Shown here piece after piece: positions 10,451 through 21,823 of a DNA stretch of 64,000 bases (the first letter of the stretch is position 1; each line of letters opens with the position of its first letter). Origin of the DNA: Lophium mytilinum. Its lineage: Eukaryota > Ascomycota > Dothideomycetes > Mytilinidiales > Mytilinidiaceae. Made by a program: the position numbers and the translations under genes. The notes under the pieces are model-generated. The model was given only the letters and a program-made list of their open reading frames with translations, was not told the origin of the DNA and ran no database searches. Location of the stretch: the NCBI GenBank assembly GCA_010093605.1, contig MU004195.1, positions 1,569,736 to 1,633,735 on the forward strand. The letters run 5' to 3'.

Positions 10451-13400
10451 ATGATGGGCTCCGAGGCATTGAACACAATCGCGAACGCGACTCCCGCAGC
10501 CGCAAGCGGACACCACCCCAACGCGATGTTACTACCCACTCGATTGATCGTTGGTGTTGATGGCACATCATGCACTCCAGATGGTCCACATGGCCGGCAT
10601 TTCAGCAACATCAGTAATGTATATCGGATTTGCGCGAGCGCCAAGGAAGGCATGTCCGTCGATAGTGACAACAGGTGGTTCGTCCAGAAGAAGAAGTACT
10701 TTCCTGGAATTGGGTCTGACGAGAAGATGCACCCGCTCTCACGTCTGACTGCTAATATCTCTGGTAAAGATTGCGTCATCCAAATCAGTGAAGTCTACGA
10801 ATATTGCTGTATACAAATGTTTTCCGGGCATCCAGAAAATGAGATTTGGTTCTACGGCTTTAGCCGAGGTGCATACGTCGTCCGAGCTGTTGCTGGCTTG
10901 TTGCACCATCTTAGGGCATTGATATCTGCTGGAACTCCGGCCTTCAAGTCAGACTTTGTTGGTGGATTGAGGAGGTATAAAGACCTCCGAAGAAGATCAT
11001 CCCAAGGAGCTGGTCAGATTCATGAATACCTCGCTGAAAAGACTCGACCGGCTCCGATAATCCGGTTTATCGGAGTCTTCGATACGGTCAAGGCCGTCAA
11101 CGACCATTCGCTATACGATATCAGCTTCAACGACTCTATTCAGCACTTCCGTCAGGCGCTTGCCCTTAACGAGGACAGAAAGGATTTCTCTCCTGAGTGT
11201 CTCTTTCCCGAACTCAATAGAGCCTTACCATATGAACGCAGCTTGGTACAAGCCTGGTCAGCTCACTAAGTCTGTTCTATCTCAAAGAGCCTTCTTAACA
11301 TCTTCTAGGTTTCTTGGTGCCCATCTTGATATCGGAGGGTCCGCGGCTAAGGATGGGCTATCACTTTACCCTCTGCAATGGATGTTGCTTGAGAGTACAG
11401 CTAAAGGCCTAGAACTGCATTTTGACGGAACTTTCGGTGGCCGGGCTCCTATCGACGACCCTATCACTGTTGTGTTCCCGCAAGACGATGCTGACGGAAA
11501 GGGTAAAGACATGTGGTCATGCGCCGCCGACAACGGCGTTGGAGTTGATATTCAGGACCTCCGAAAAGTTCACGAGCTGCCAAAGTATGGCAAACGCTAT
11601 TCTATTCATCTCAACCGCGACAACGCCATTTTCTGGATCAGGAACTCGCGGCAAGTGTTTGCTTTGAGTGGGGAACTACGAGGTTACTGTTCATTCGGTA
11701 CGTCACGTGGATTTCGATTGTGTCTTGATGGCTACTCTGCTAATTACACAGATAGCTTCTCAAGGTACCATCTTACATCCTTCAATCTACATGATCCTTG
11801 ATACTTTCCCCCACATGCTCATGGATAGCGATACCTTCACTCGTGAGGACTGGCAAAATATCTACCATTGGAAGACGCACATCCTTGCTCTTGAATGGCA
11901 ATGCGAGTTCTGGGACGACCGTCAAACTACGAAATTCGAACAGCCGGGATCCATCCGCATCCTCGTCTGTGGGAACACCGGCGTAGGAAAGTCGTCGTTG
12001 ATCAACGCCGTCTTTGGAGCAGAAGTGGTGAGAGATGGCATATCTCAATCCAAGAATAAAAAGACGCTAAGTGAAAGCAGACCACCGCTACGGACAGAAC
12101 TCGGGGGAGTCATAACGTCGAGGATGCCTTGACGAACCCCAATCGGCCTGACTTGCTTATCCACGATTCAGGAGGGTTTGAAGCTGGCGGTACGAAAGAT
12201 CTCGAGACCATAGAGAAGTTTGTCAAAGAACGCTCAAATCACATCGAGATCTATGATCGCCTTCATGTCATTTGGTTCGTCTTTGAACGCCCTGAAGCTT
12301 TCCCGGACTAATCGATAGTATGTAGGTTCTGTCTAGATCTTGGTACTGTCCGTACTAGACAGACAGCGACTATCGAGCTCTTTGAGACTGTATCGAGGGT
12401 TGCAAAAGATGTACCCATCGTTGTTGTAGCGACGAAAAAGGACGTTTTCTTGAATGAGCAAGCAGGAAAAAAGTGGCGCGAGCTGAAGAAGAGTGGGGGA
12501 TCTCCCGCTGAAGTTGAAGTTTCCGCCATCATAGACGAATACGCCGAAGATCAATCTCGCGACCGCATGTTACTAATGGAGAGCGAGCTTCTATCAATCG
12601 AAGACGGAAGGTTTGATGAAATAGTCGGAGTACACAAAGGTAGGTCGCAATACAGAGCTCTTCGGAAAACTTGCTGATTGTTACGGCTGTAGGTGATCCA
12701 GAGTCTCTGCAAGCGCTCTCAGACGCCACGAGGAGGTGTTTTGATGATGATAAGCTCCGGATATCCTTCATCGCCGCTCAAACCATCAGTATGGATATGA
12801 AAGTGGACAAAGCCATCCTGGACGCGCTACAGATATACAAAAGAACCGTAACGCGAGCGATGCTCTCCGACCACGGCGCCGATCTCGTCACCAGCCATTC
12901 TTCCCCTAAATCTTCGTTGGCAGCTGAGGTATGCGCTGCGGTCGTTGCCTCTTTCGGTCTTCCTACGATCAGCGCATCAACCGTAGAGCATATCATTTGC
13001 TCCAAGCTTTGGAAAGCCACGAACGCCGGTCCCACATCAAGCTCTCTGGCCATCGCCGACGCAGTCTCGAAGGCATTCCTTACTACACTCTCTGTCTTCG
13101 ACCCTTGTTCAGCACCGGCAATCGTCATCAACGCCGTGCAAACAAATACGAAGCTCTTCTTAGCGCTTGTGTGCGACGTAATCCTAATTCTGGTCAAAGC
13201 GTTTAAAGAGAGCGCTGGTAGATGCGTAGGCCAGCCGCTTCAAATTGACATCAACAAAGCCGCGTTTTGGTATCGCGGAATCTCGGAGCAGGTTCACAAG
13301 AAGCTCAACGAGGTGATTCCAACCCGTATGTACATGAGCATGTACATGCATCGCAGTCTGAGAACCGGGCCTATTCGCCAGAAATTGCTGGAAGTAATTG

Positions 13401-13534
13401 CGGGATTCAGAATCACCATCCTTGAGGGGGAAACTCAGATTGTGAGCTTAGGAATCGATGATAATGAAGGAAGCTCTCAATCGAACAACGGGGAAGACAG
13501 AAACACTGAATGCGAAGGATTGTCCTATAGTTGA
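10451..13534 (+). CDS. DUF2235 hydrolase fused to a P-loop GTPase
   Basis: Six exons, 10451-11256, 11309-11697, 11756-12027, 12081-12274, 12326-12639 and 12693-13534, join in phase to 938 aa. All five introns are GT-AG and 51-58 nt long. Residues about 31-400 are a DUF2235 alpha/beta-hydrolase-like domain (Tle1 phospholipase-like): GVDGT near 35, nucleophile elbow GFSRG at 136-140, VFDT with candidate acid Asp211, and GAHLDIGG with candidate His274. Residues about 465-600 are a GTPase: G1 GNTGVGKS (471-478), G3 DSGG (518-521), G4 TKKD (590-593). The 3' third is helical and hydrophobic (LFLALVCDVILILV), perhaps membrane-associating. Every catalytic and nucleotide-binding motif seems intact. 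Each spliced junction restores a family motif, for example WFLGAH across intron 1. Residue 26 is a possible later start. The divergent HET neighbour hints at a defence or incompatibility role, which is inference. Confidence 0.88.
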
Positions 13535-13958
13535 ATGTTCGCCTGACTCCACAACTCTTCGGAGAGGTTATTGGTAATCATCCTTTCGTAGTCCGCGTAG
13601 ACAAAAGTGAGGTAGCCTAGCAAACTTTTACGTTGCCCAGATCGAAGTTACTTCCTCGCCATTGGATTTCCAAAAATGCGTCAAAGCACCCTTGACAGTG
13701 ACAAGAGCGTGTACAAAAATCAATGGCAGACTGTGGTGCGCGAAAAAGTAACGAAGACAACTATCAATATCTTGGAAGTGATCTCGAAAGAAAGTAAAAG
13801 AGTCTCATTTACACTTACTAGGCACTCCTAGAGAGATACTATCACCCAACATGCAACGCAATCCACTCGACCTGTCCTGAGGCCCCCTCAACTCGACAGT
13901 TTACAACCCACTCAAAACTCTATCTCCACTCCCATGCCTATCAACCTGACACCCCACA

Positions 13959-14143
13959 ACTTCTTCTCCTGGACCTGCTTCGCCGCCTACCTACTCAGGG
14001 CCTCTCCCACTCTACCTCATCTCTCTCTCTAACCCAATCATCCTACCTCTCGACACCATCGAACTTCTTCTCCTGGACCTGCTTCGCCGTCTACTTACTC
14101 CAAAGCCTCTCCCACTCTACCTCATCTCTTTCTACCCCAATCA
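13959..14143. repeat. Direct repeat, two ~81-bp copies 104 bp apart
   Basis: Copy 1 at 13959-14040 and copy 2 at 14063-14143 both start ACTTCTTCTCCTGGACCTGC, then share a C/T-rich body and a closing CCAATCA. They differ by scattered substitutions and a small indel. This is a local tandem duplication of non-coding DNA. Confidence 0.8.
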
Positions 14144-14729
14144 CGCTCCTTTTCCATACTATCGAGGCTTCTTCCTGATCTTCATCCCCCCCTTGGTCGC
14201 CCTCTTCACACCCCTCCTACCCAAATATCACACTTCCCAAACCATACATTACCTCCTCAACCACCACCGCCCTCGATCTAGACTCTTTGGATCTCTTGCT
14301 TGCCACCCTACCATCTGCAGCAGCGCCGGCGGCGGCAGTGGGTTGTTCCCATGACTACACCGCCTCCACACCACGAAACTAGCTCGGTTTACACCTTCCT
14401 TCCTCATTAAATCAGGGCTCGACACGCTTTTAGACGGACGGTTGTGTCTCGAGTGGGTTGCTACGTTCTTCCACCTGCTTTTGTGGGCGAGAGACTAACG
14501 CCGGGTACGAGGGAAATGTGTTGGGTTACTGATTGTGCTGCGCGAGAAGGCGGTGGAAAGGGGGCGGTGATTGCTAGATCTTAGCGGTCAATTTTCGGAA
14601 GCGAGAGACGTTTGGGTATTGGGTCTATGCGAGGGTGTTGGAGTCGTGTGCCCAGGCGCTTGCTAGACGTTGCTAGGCTCATGCCATGGGGAGGCGGGGG
14701 ACCTTATGCGTATAGCGCACTTTATGAGG

Positions 14730-14789
14730 GGTCATATAACGCTGACCCAGGATCATATAGGTGCTGGGGAAGAGCCAGGGATGATTAGT
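14730..14789 (+). repeat. 60-bp dispersed repeat, copy A
   Basis: This 60-base segment matches the reverse complement of 52490-52549 at 51 of 60 positions by hand alignment without gaps; the core GCTGACCCAGGATCATAT is identical. The copies are 38 kb apart in opposite orientation in gene-free DNA, which suggests the remnant of a small mobile or repeated element. Confidence 0.75.
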
Positions 14790-15091
14790 AGTGTGTACCA
14801 TTTCCACTCAGGTACGGACAACAGTATGAAGCACTTTTTCATTATGAAGAAGCCATCTTTGACTTCGTCCTGTCTAGCTTACTAACTTATCCGTTTCATA
14901 ATAAGCCGCATCTAAGACATTCGTAGTGCACTCCCCACATGAACAGGAAAAGCAGCTGGCCACCCCCATTTTGCGAGAACCTCAATCGCATCCACCTAGA
15001 TTTTTGGCCGCCCATAACGCCAGAAAGTGTAGCCCAACCCACCTCTAAAGCCTCAGGTCAGAAGGAGAGAAGTACAGCAAACCGACACACC

Positions 15092-16705
15092 TCAGGCTCG
15101 CCAGATATTATGCGGCAGGCTCATATTGTACCCGGGATACATATCCAACAGCCGCGGCTCCACGCTATCCACCCCCTTGCAGTTCAGGTCCGTGAACAGC
15201 GGCGGCAGGCGCATCATCAGCGTCGGCCACACGTTATGCTCGTAGTCCACGTAGTACTCTCGGAGGTACTCTGGGCTGAGCAGCAGGCCGGCGATGAGGC
15301 CGAGGCAGACGAGGTTGTGGTCGTTGCGCAGCTCGGAGCGCTTGTAGGCTCCGTTGGTGAGGCTGTCGGCTTCGAGCACGGTGAAGGTGTTGACGCCGTT
15401 GACGTTGCCGCCCATGCTGTACTTGTCGATGAGGTCCGGGTGCTGCGAGGCTGCGGCGAGGAGGTCGTCGCTGGTGTGCAGGGCCGTGTAGGGGTCGCTG
15501 AGGGCGCGGCGGTACCACTCGACGGGGATTTGCTCCCAGCCGGGTTTCTGTGGGGGGGATGTTAGATGGAAGGGGCTGGGTGACAAGAGGTGAAGAGGTG
15601 AAGAGGTGTAGTGGATTAGAGCCGAGGCGTTGCCGACGAGGACAGTAGATAGATGAAGATCATATCCAGACAATAGGGAGGTTACTTACGTAGATCAAAT
15701 GTTCTCCGACGAACTCATGGCTCCGCTCGACGCCATAAAACGACATGAGTGTCTCGCGATCCAGTCTGCCCTCAGGATACTTGGCACTATGATTCGAGAA
15801 ACATTGCCAGACCAGGCCATGGCTAGCGCCGATATGCATCAAGCCGGCAAATGGCGAGATGAAGAAGTTCGGGTTCTGATTCTCGCTGTCGATAGTCCGC
15901 TGCATTCGGTGGTCGTTCATGATCGCAAGGTTGTAGTCGACCTGTTCATCTGGAAGCCCCTGCTGCCTGTAGTAAAGATCTTTGAACAGGTCGAGAGACA
16001 TGGTGGAAGCATCTCCGTTGTCTGCAATATATTTGTCGATCCGTGTTGCAGAACAGTCGTGTTCGAAGGCGGCATGGGTAGTGTCAAGGCCTCCAGGATT
16101 GACTAGCAGGATGACGCTGGAATTGGCTGGAGTAGAACCTAGTGGAGCCGGGCCGCCGATGGACATGTGGGAAAGATCTGTCGAGACTGACATTGCCGTG
16201 CCATAGATGGCAGCAAGGTGAGCCAGATCGTAGCCCAGGCCGAAGACTGAAAAGTTAGCCGGATGAAGAAGCAGATGACAGAGACGATCCCGGAGACCAG
16301 GCTAGATGCCAATCTGGTGCCGCTGCTGAGAGCGCGATAGTACAATCCCAACCCCCAAGAAGAGAGCGGTAGAAGCAGGCATTCACCTCCTTTACAAGTG
16401 AAACTTACCATTCATAGAAGCATTGACGATCTCGTCAATAGTAGCGATGCCGTTGTGCGGAATGAAGCCACTTGAAGTCATCAGCCACCGGCCACACTCC
16501 AAAACACCAAGATCAAGAGCACTTACTGGTTCGCCAACGCATTCAGAGCCGGGCAGGGCCCACGAAGATCGCCAACTCCCGGCGGCTGGAATTGATGCTT
16601 GCGGGTGACGTCGACAAGCTGCGCTCTGGCGTCAAACTCGACGGCAGAGGCCTGGCCCACGAACAGCTGGACGGCGGAGAAGACGCCGAGGGTGACGAGC
16701 TTCAT
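15092..16705 (-). CDS. Secreted heme-thiolate peroxidase (chloroperoxidase / peroxidase_2 family)
   Basis: Four exons, 16705-16527, 16470-16409, 16246-15690 and 15547-15092, join in phase to 417 aa. An N-terminal signal peptide covers about residues 1-21, so secretion is expected. The family signature is present: RGPCPALNALANHGFIPHNG, with the axial heme Cys in PCP (the His is rebuilt across intron 1), and the EHD motif in AFEHDC. These enzymes use hydrogen peroxide to oxygenate or halogenate organic substrates; which of these this one does cannot be read off. Length exceeds the classic ~370-aa chloroperoxidase. Intron 3 begins GTAAGTAACC and ends in a C-rich run before CAG. A TATATA sequence lies about 165 bases upstream (near 16870), a possible promoter element. 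No neighbouring gene is functionally linked. Confidence 0.92.
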
Positions 16706-17877
16706 GATGAAGGACGCCCTGGGGGAGGACTGTGCTTGAGCGCGATTGGCTTGACTTAGGAGGAGGTGCGATGAGATGGCGGTGGTTGTGTTGACGAGCG
16801 AGAGAGATGGAGGAGGTTGAGTTACAGGAGTTGATGTGGAGTTGAAGTGTACTAAGCGGAAATCTCGCTATATAAAGTGACAGCCACGCGATTTAAGCGA
16901 AGGTGATCCCACAAGTAAAACGTCACGGCAAATTTTGTGAAGTGAAAAAAGACACGCTGCCGTGACCACTTACCGCCCGTATCGTCAGAGACCTCTTCCT
17001 CCAGCGTAGCTCTGCGCTGTCGGCAACCGTGACTAGACTCACCGCCTTATCCTACGTAGGAGCTGAAATCGAGCCATTCACCAAGGCTTTTGAAGCTGGC
17101 TGGTCTCGTGGCCTCTTAAAGGACTCATCACGAGCAACGCCCGGCTTCGACCGTCGCAGCGCAGCACACCAAGGAGCGAATGTCCCGCATCTCACCCGCA
17201 TGTCAATAAATCACGAGCAAGGAAGCAGCGTCGTCATTTCCTCTTGTTCTTCCCGACCTCGCAGTCGTACTGGATCAGATGGCGTGGGACAACAGCTGCA
17301 GACGGAACCGTGATGTTTGTACCCTGGGTTACCTCCTACCTAGTTCTCGTGGGGGCTGGGAATATCCCGGCTCAGGGTCTAAGGACTCATTCTAGTTGTT
17401 GCAGCATTCTTCTTTGATGGAAGCAAAAGGTTCCGTGATGGAGTGTTGAGGGACAACTCTTCCGAGGTTTGGAGACAGGCGCCGCTAGATTCGATTTCGA
17501 CCAACTACATTACGCAGATGTGAGCTATATCCTGTGATAGAAGTATTTGTGTTGGACTTACGCTAGGGCGTGATGTGAAGCTCGGAAGCAAGTCGAGCCC
17601 ACCACCACGGTTCGAACGTACGTACCTGCATGTCGAAGGGCATATATAGATGAAGCTTTCCACACCCTTTGATCGACCCGAGACTCGTTCTCGTGCAACG
17701 GAGCACAGCAGGTATACACTAAGTAAGCGGGATCCAATATGACACAGCACAATCATCAAAAAGGACACGCCATGAGAAGAATGAATGCCCAATCCCATGC
17801 CCGTCTTGAAGACCACACCCACATTGACTAATACAGATATACCTAACCCTAACCAATCCAGATACTAACCGCATGTT
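16706..17877. other. Gene-free spacer
   Basis: Holds the promoter side of the peroxidase gene and the 3' side of SEY1. Short frames at 17029-17313 and 17505-17822 have no coding support. CCTAACCCTAACC at 17842-17854 is two telomere-like units, too short to call an interstitial telomere. Confidence 0.5.
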
Positions 17878-20792
17878 TCATATGTCGTCTTCATCCTCGC
17901 TCTCCACCTTCTTCTTCCCCTGCCGATCTAGCGTCTCCAGTCCGATACTCTCCCCCCTCCCACTCATCGCGACCGCTTGCCGTCCCGTCTCCGTGTTCGC
18001 TAGAAACTCCCTGAGCTTCTCCTTTCCGATTTCTAAGGCTTGATTGCTCGCAGCGTTAGTCATGCGCGCCATAGGGCCCCAAAGATTAAGCGTGTAGGTG
18101 ACGTAGGCGCCGACACCGATGAGGATGAGGAAGACGAAGTAAAGGGGGTTTCGTAGAACTATTTCTTCACATTAGCAAAGTTCCTGCACGAAAGGCGCAA
18201 AGAAGGGGAGATTAGGCTTGCCTGCAACGATTTCATTCCACCCCAGCGCAAGCAACAGCCCATAGAAGTACAGCGGCACCTGCGTCATTCCCCCGATCGC
18301 GCTCCGCTTCGCCTCGACGTATACACCGTCCGCCGTTTTCTTGAACCGGACCAGCAAATCCTGCATTTTGGTGTCGTTGAGCACCGTCATCTCCTCCTCC
18401 AGGCTCTTCCCCTCGTCCTCGTCAACGCCGCCAATGGGCGCGAGGTCCTCTTCGTCGGCGGAGGAGGTAGAAGCTGGTGCGCTGCCAATCCAGGCGTCGA
18501 GAGGTGGTGGCGCGGAGGTGGCCGCGAGCCTGAACCGGGCGAGGAGCGGGATGATGGTGACGGTCGATTCGCGCGCTTTGGTATAGAGGCCCTCGATGTC
18601 GTCGGTTGGACGCCAGATGCGGGGAACGCCAGACTCATCGTAGCGGAATTTGTCTTCGAAGCTAGGGATGAGTGTTAGCAAGTAAACACTAGATAGAGCT
18701 GATTGGATCATCCGTACTTCTCTCGTAGCTTGAGGAGGATGTTGCCTTCCATGACCTCCTCGTCGATCTTCGCCCTCAGCACACCCCATGACTTCCGCCG
18801 TAGTCGCCAAAGTCCGACTTCAACTTCTTCAGGGCTAGCATCGAAGCTGCGTGCTCGATCTGTGAACCGGCCCTCAGCACTCTCGACAGTCTCGGTGAAG
18901 ACAGCCCATATCCGATCCCAGAGGTCTTTCTCTGTCGCTGGTCTGTCCCCATTCTCCGGAGCGCCAGAACCTCCGCGGCCAGTGCCCAGCTTATTAAACT
19001 CCAAACCAACGGACTCGCCGAGTCGTGACCGGACCCATCGCTCGACCCGGGTAGCAAGGCGGCGCATCTCATCTTTCCGCAACCGCGCAGAGACCTCCTC
19101 TAAGTCTTTCTTGTAGAGGGTTAGGTCGGCCTGGTAGGTGCTCCAAGACGCGCCCTCAACCAATACAGCCTGTGCGTCCTCCTCGAACTTCGCCAGGGCC
19201 TTGGCCTTCTCCGAGTCCACGATGTGCGCAAAGTCGTAGTTATTTCCTTTTTTCTGCCCACTTTTGACCGCCGCGCTGACGGCGCTGCTAAATTGGTCCA
19301 CTCCGGCCTTGTTAGCCGCGCTGAGTTGCTTCTGGAACAGCGCCTTCAATCGGGCATCAATCTTGTGCTCCAGCTCTGCTCGCTTCCGGGTATACACGCC
19401 CTTGTGGTACCTGCTCGCGTTGGTCTCGAAGTCCTTCAGTATAGTCGACCGGGCCAGGTTCATAGCAGCACCAAGTCCCGCAAGCACAGTCGGCTGTCCG
19501 AGCCTAACACCTTCGGCCTGCTTGTCTTCCAGGGGCGTGATAGTCTCGTCGAACGCAACGAGAACTTCTCGGGAAATCTCATCGCATCGGAATTGTGCCA
19601 GTAGCTCCTGTTGCGTCGGTAGATCCAGGTCCTTGTTGTTCACGATCTGGTCCCAGACACCCTCCGCATACACCGGAAAGCCGTCCGCGGGGATCCGCCG
19701 GTGGTACTGGGGCAGGAAAACGGGGAGCGATCCCTCGTCTAGCAGTCCGCTCTTCTTAGGATCGTTGTACCCTTCCCGGAACCGATGGCTGAGCTTCTCG
19801 ACCTCCTCTTCAAACTTTTCCGGCTGTAGGATCTTGTGTGGGAGCGCACAGAACGCAAAATCAAAGTAATCGTCTATCCGCGAGTTTTCGAGGCCCTTGG
19901 GTTTCGAGAGCGTCGACCAAATCCGCGACAGGTCTTGGAGGAGGGTATTCCGTAGATTAGACATAGGCGTCGTACCAATATGATCCCGAATAACGAAAAA
20001 GAGGAGTGTCTTCGCAATAGTCCTGCAGCCGTGTCAGCAATCTGCATCCATCCCCCTAAAACCCTCACAACAAGAATAGAAAAGCAGAGCGCATACTTGC
20101 TATCCTTGATAAACAGCTGCAAATTGACCTCAAACACCGTCTTCAACAGCCCCATATTCGCCCCCTGATACAACCCAACCTGATGCTCCCAAATGTTCAC
20201 AATGAGCACCTCACTCGTCGCGAGCGCAAACAACGCGCTCTTGCGCTCAAAATCCTGGTCCTCGCCGCGTTCCCGCCCGTCTGTACCCTCCACATCCATA
20301 ACGAGGATGTTTTCCGCCATACTATTCGCGTCCTTGACCGCGCTCACGCGCTTGTTCTTGCTCATCCAGATGCCCTTTGTCGTCTGCCGCCGCTCCTGCT
20401 CCGACATGACGCCAAACTCGGTGCCGAAGAGGTAGTTAAGGAGTGTCGATTTGCCGGTCGACTGCGAGCCGAAGACGGAAATCAGGTGGTAGTTGAAGCC
20501 GGCGGGTATGATTTTCTCGATGCTGAGGTACGTGGAGAGGTGCTGGCTGCAGTGTCCCGATGTTAGCTTCTGGCTCTGTGTGCACCATTGCGAAGGGCCC
20601 GGAGAGCACGCCGGAGGAGACTCACTTGAACTCCTTGTCCTCGTCGATGACCTGGATGCCATGCTCGTACTGCTCCCGGCTGGGGTTCTCCCCTACCGGA
20701 GCGAAGTGAGAGTTCATCATGGTGGGCGGGGCGGTGGGGTGTCTGGTGTTGCTGGGCCGCCGATCCCCGTTGACGTGCAGAGAAGATGCCAT
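17878..20792 (-). CDS. SEY1: Sey1, ER-shaping dynamin-like GTPase (atlastin/RHD3 family)
   Basis: Sey1 fuses ER tubules homotypically and keeps the ER network shape. Five exons, 20792-20626, 20546-20097, 20022-18718, 18661-18222 and 18158-17878, join in phase to 880 aa, near the family norm. The GTPase domain has the P-loop [12 protein letters not shown], switch-region motif [14 protein letters not shown] and [10 protein letters not shown] (RD box). A long helical middle domain follows. Two close membrane segments near the C-terminus (around [16 protein letters not shown] and [16 protein letters not shown]) are split by intron 4. A cytosolic tail ends in an acidic run. Intron 4 starts GC rather than GT (18221-18159, GCAAGC...AG), supported because only this join restores the conserved membrane hairpin. 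An upstream in-frame ATG at 20903 would add 37 unlikely residues. Confidence 0.95.
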
Positions 20793-21823
20793 GACGATAC
20801 ACGGGGTGCTCGCTGGCTGTGAATAAATTGTTGGGGGGAGGGCGTTGATGTCATGCGGTCTGCGGTGAAGGCGTTCGGTCCCAAGTCGGGGGTGTGTCTT
20901 CATTCGCCCACGCCGACTCGCTTAGGGACGCCGTCAGGTCATTCCTTGCGACACGGCACAGCATTATGGAGCCACCATCAGACGGTCATTGTTCACTGAC
21001 TGGAAACGTAGCCTCTCGTCTCGTCACGGGATTAGAATCTAACAACACTTTCAAAGGGCTCTAAGCATAGAATACTCTCGAGTTCACAAGTCACTTTGCA
21101 AAGCACACTAGTATTAGGATTGCATATATTCCGTCAACGAGTGACTAGCATCCTGGTTTTTCTATCAATGTTTTTGGGTTTTTGTGGTTAGCAAACTCCA
21201 GTAAAGCAAATGAACCTGTCCCGCACACCACCTCATTACGTGTGCCCCTTGACACCGTTGACCCAGCTCAGCAAGCAGAACAATAAGACATGTTGTCAAA
21301 AAGAAAACCTCCACATGAATGGATCCACGAATGAGTCCAGAAACCGTTAAGCCGTAAGATTCCGGTTAGGTCGAGCCTCCAGATTGTGATTCGGAATCCA
21401 AACAGCCATAGAGTGAGAGAGAAACCTCAACCCCATGCCTATCAGATGGCGAAGAAGGTTGTTTTGAGTTGGTAAAAGGAAATGCAATATAGACTTGAAA
21501 GCTGCTGAGTGTAACCGTGTTTCCAGAAAGATACCGTCAACCAACTTGTGACCATAGAAAAGTATACGCTTTTACCATATCCCAACCATGAGACGAGGAT
21601 TTTTGAGCATGGTAAATGCGCTACGAGGCTATTATCGAGTTCGTATACCAAGACAGCCTCTCGAGATGAAGAGACGACTAAGAACAAAATCGAGGTAAGC
21701 CAGTGGACATCGGATCGTAAGTGGTCGAAATCAATGGTCCGCTTTTCGGGAGATCGGGAACGAGTGTGGTGCCAAGCGGGTAGACAAGTTTCCAGACGGT
21801 AGACCAAAGGGCAGATGATACGC
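20793..21823. other. Gene-free spacer
   Basis: Between the SEY1 start and the Pumilio gene stop, both on the minus strand. It should contain the SEY1 promoter and the Pumilio 3' UTR. Small frames at 21347-21544 and 21442-21861 lack coding features. Confidence 0.5.

Larger units (their letters stand above)
13535..15091. other. Gene-free spacer with CT-rich repeats
   Basis: No supportable gene. From 13850 to 14300 the plus strand is rich in C and T with a duplicated segment (listed separately). The frame at 14670-14885 overlaps a dispersed repeat and is not protein-like. The first 300 bases probably hold the 3' UTR of the DUF2235-GTPase gene. Confidence 0.5.

Noticed and set aside
17842-17854. 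Interstitial telomere sequence
   Set aside because: Only two CCCTAA units. A similar GGGTTAGGGTT near 7913 lies inside HET coding sequence, so such short matches occur by chance here.
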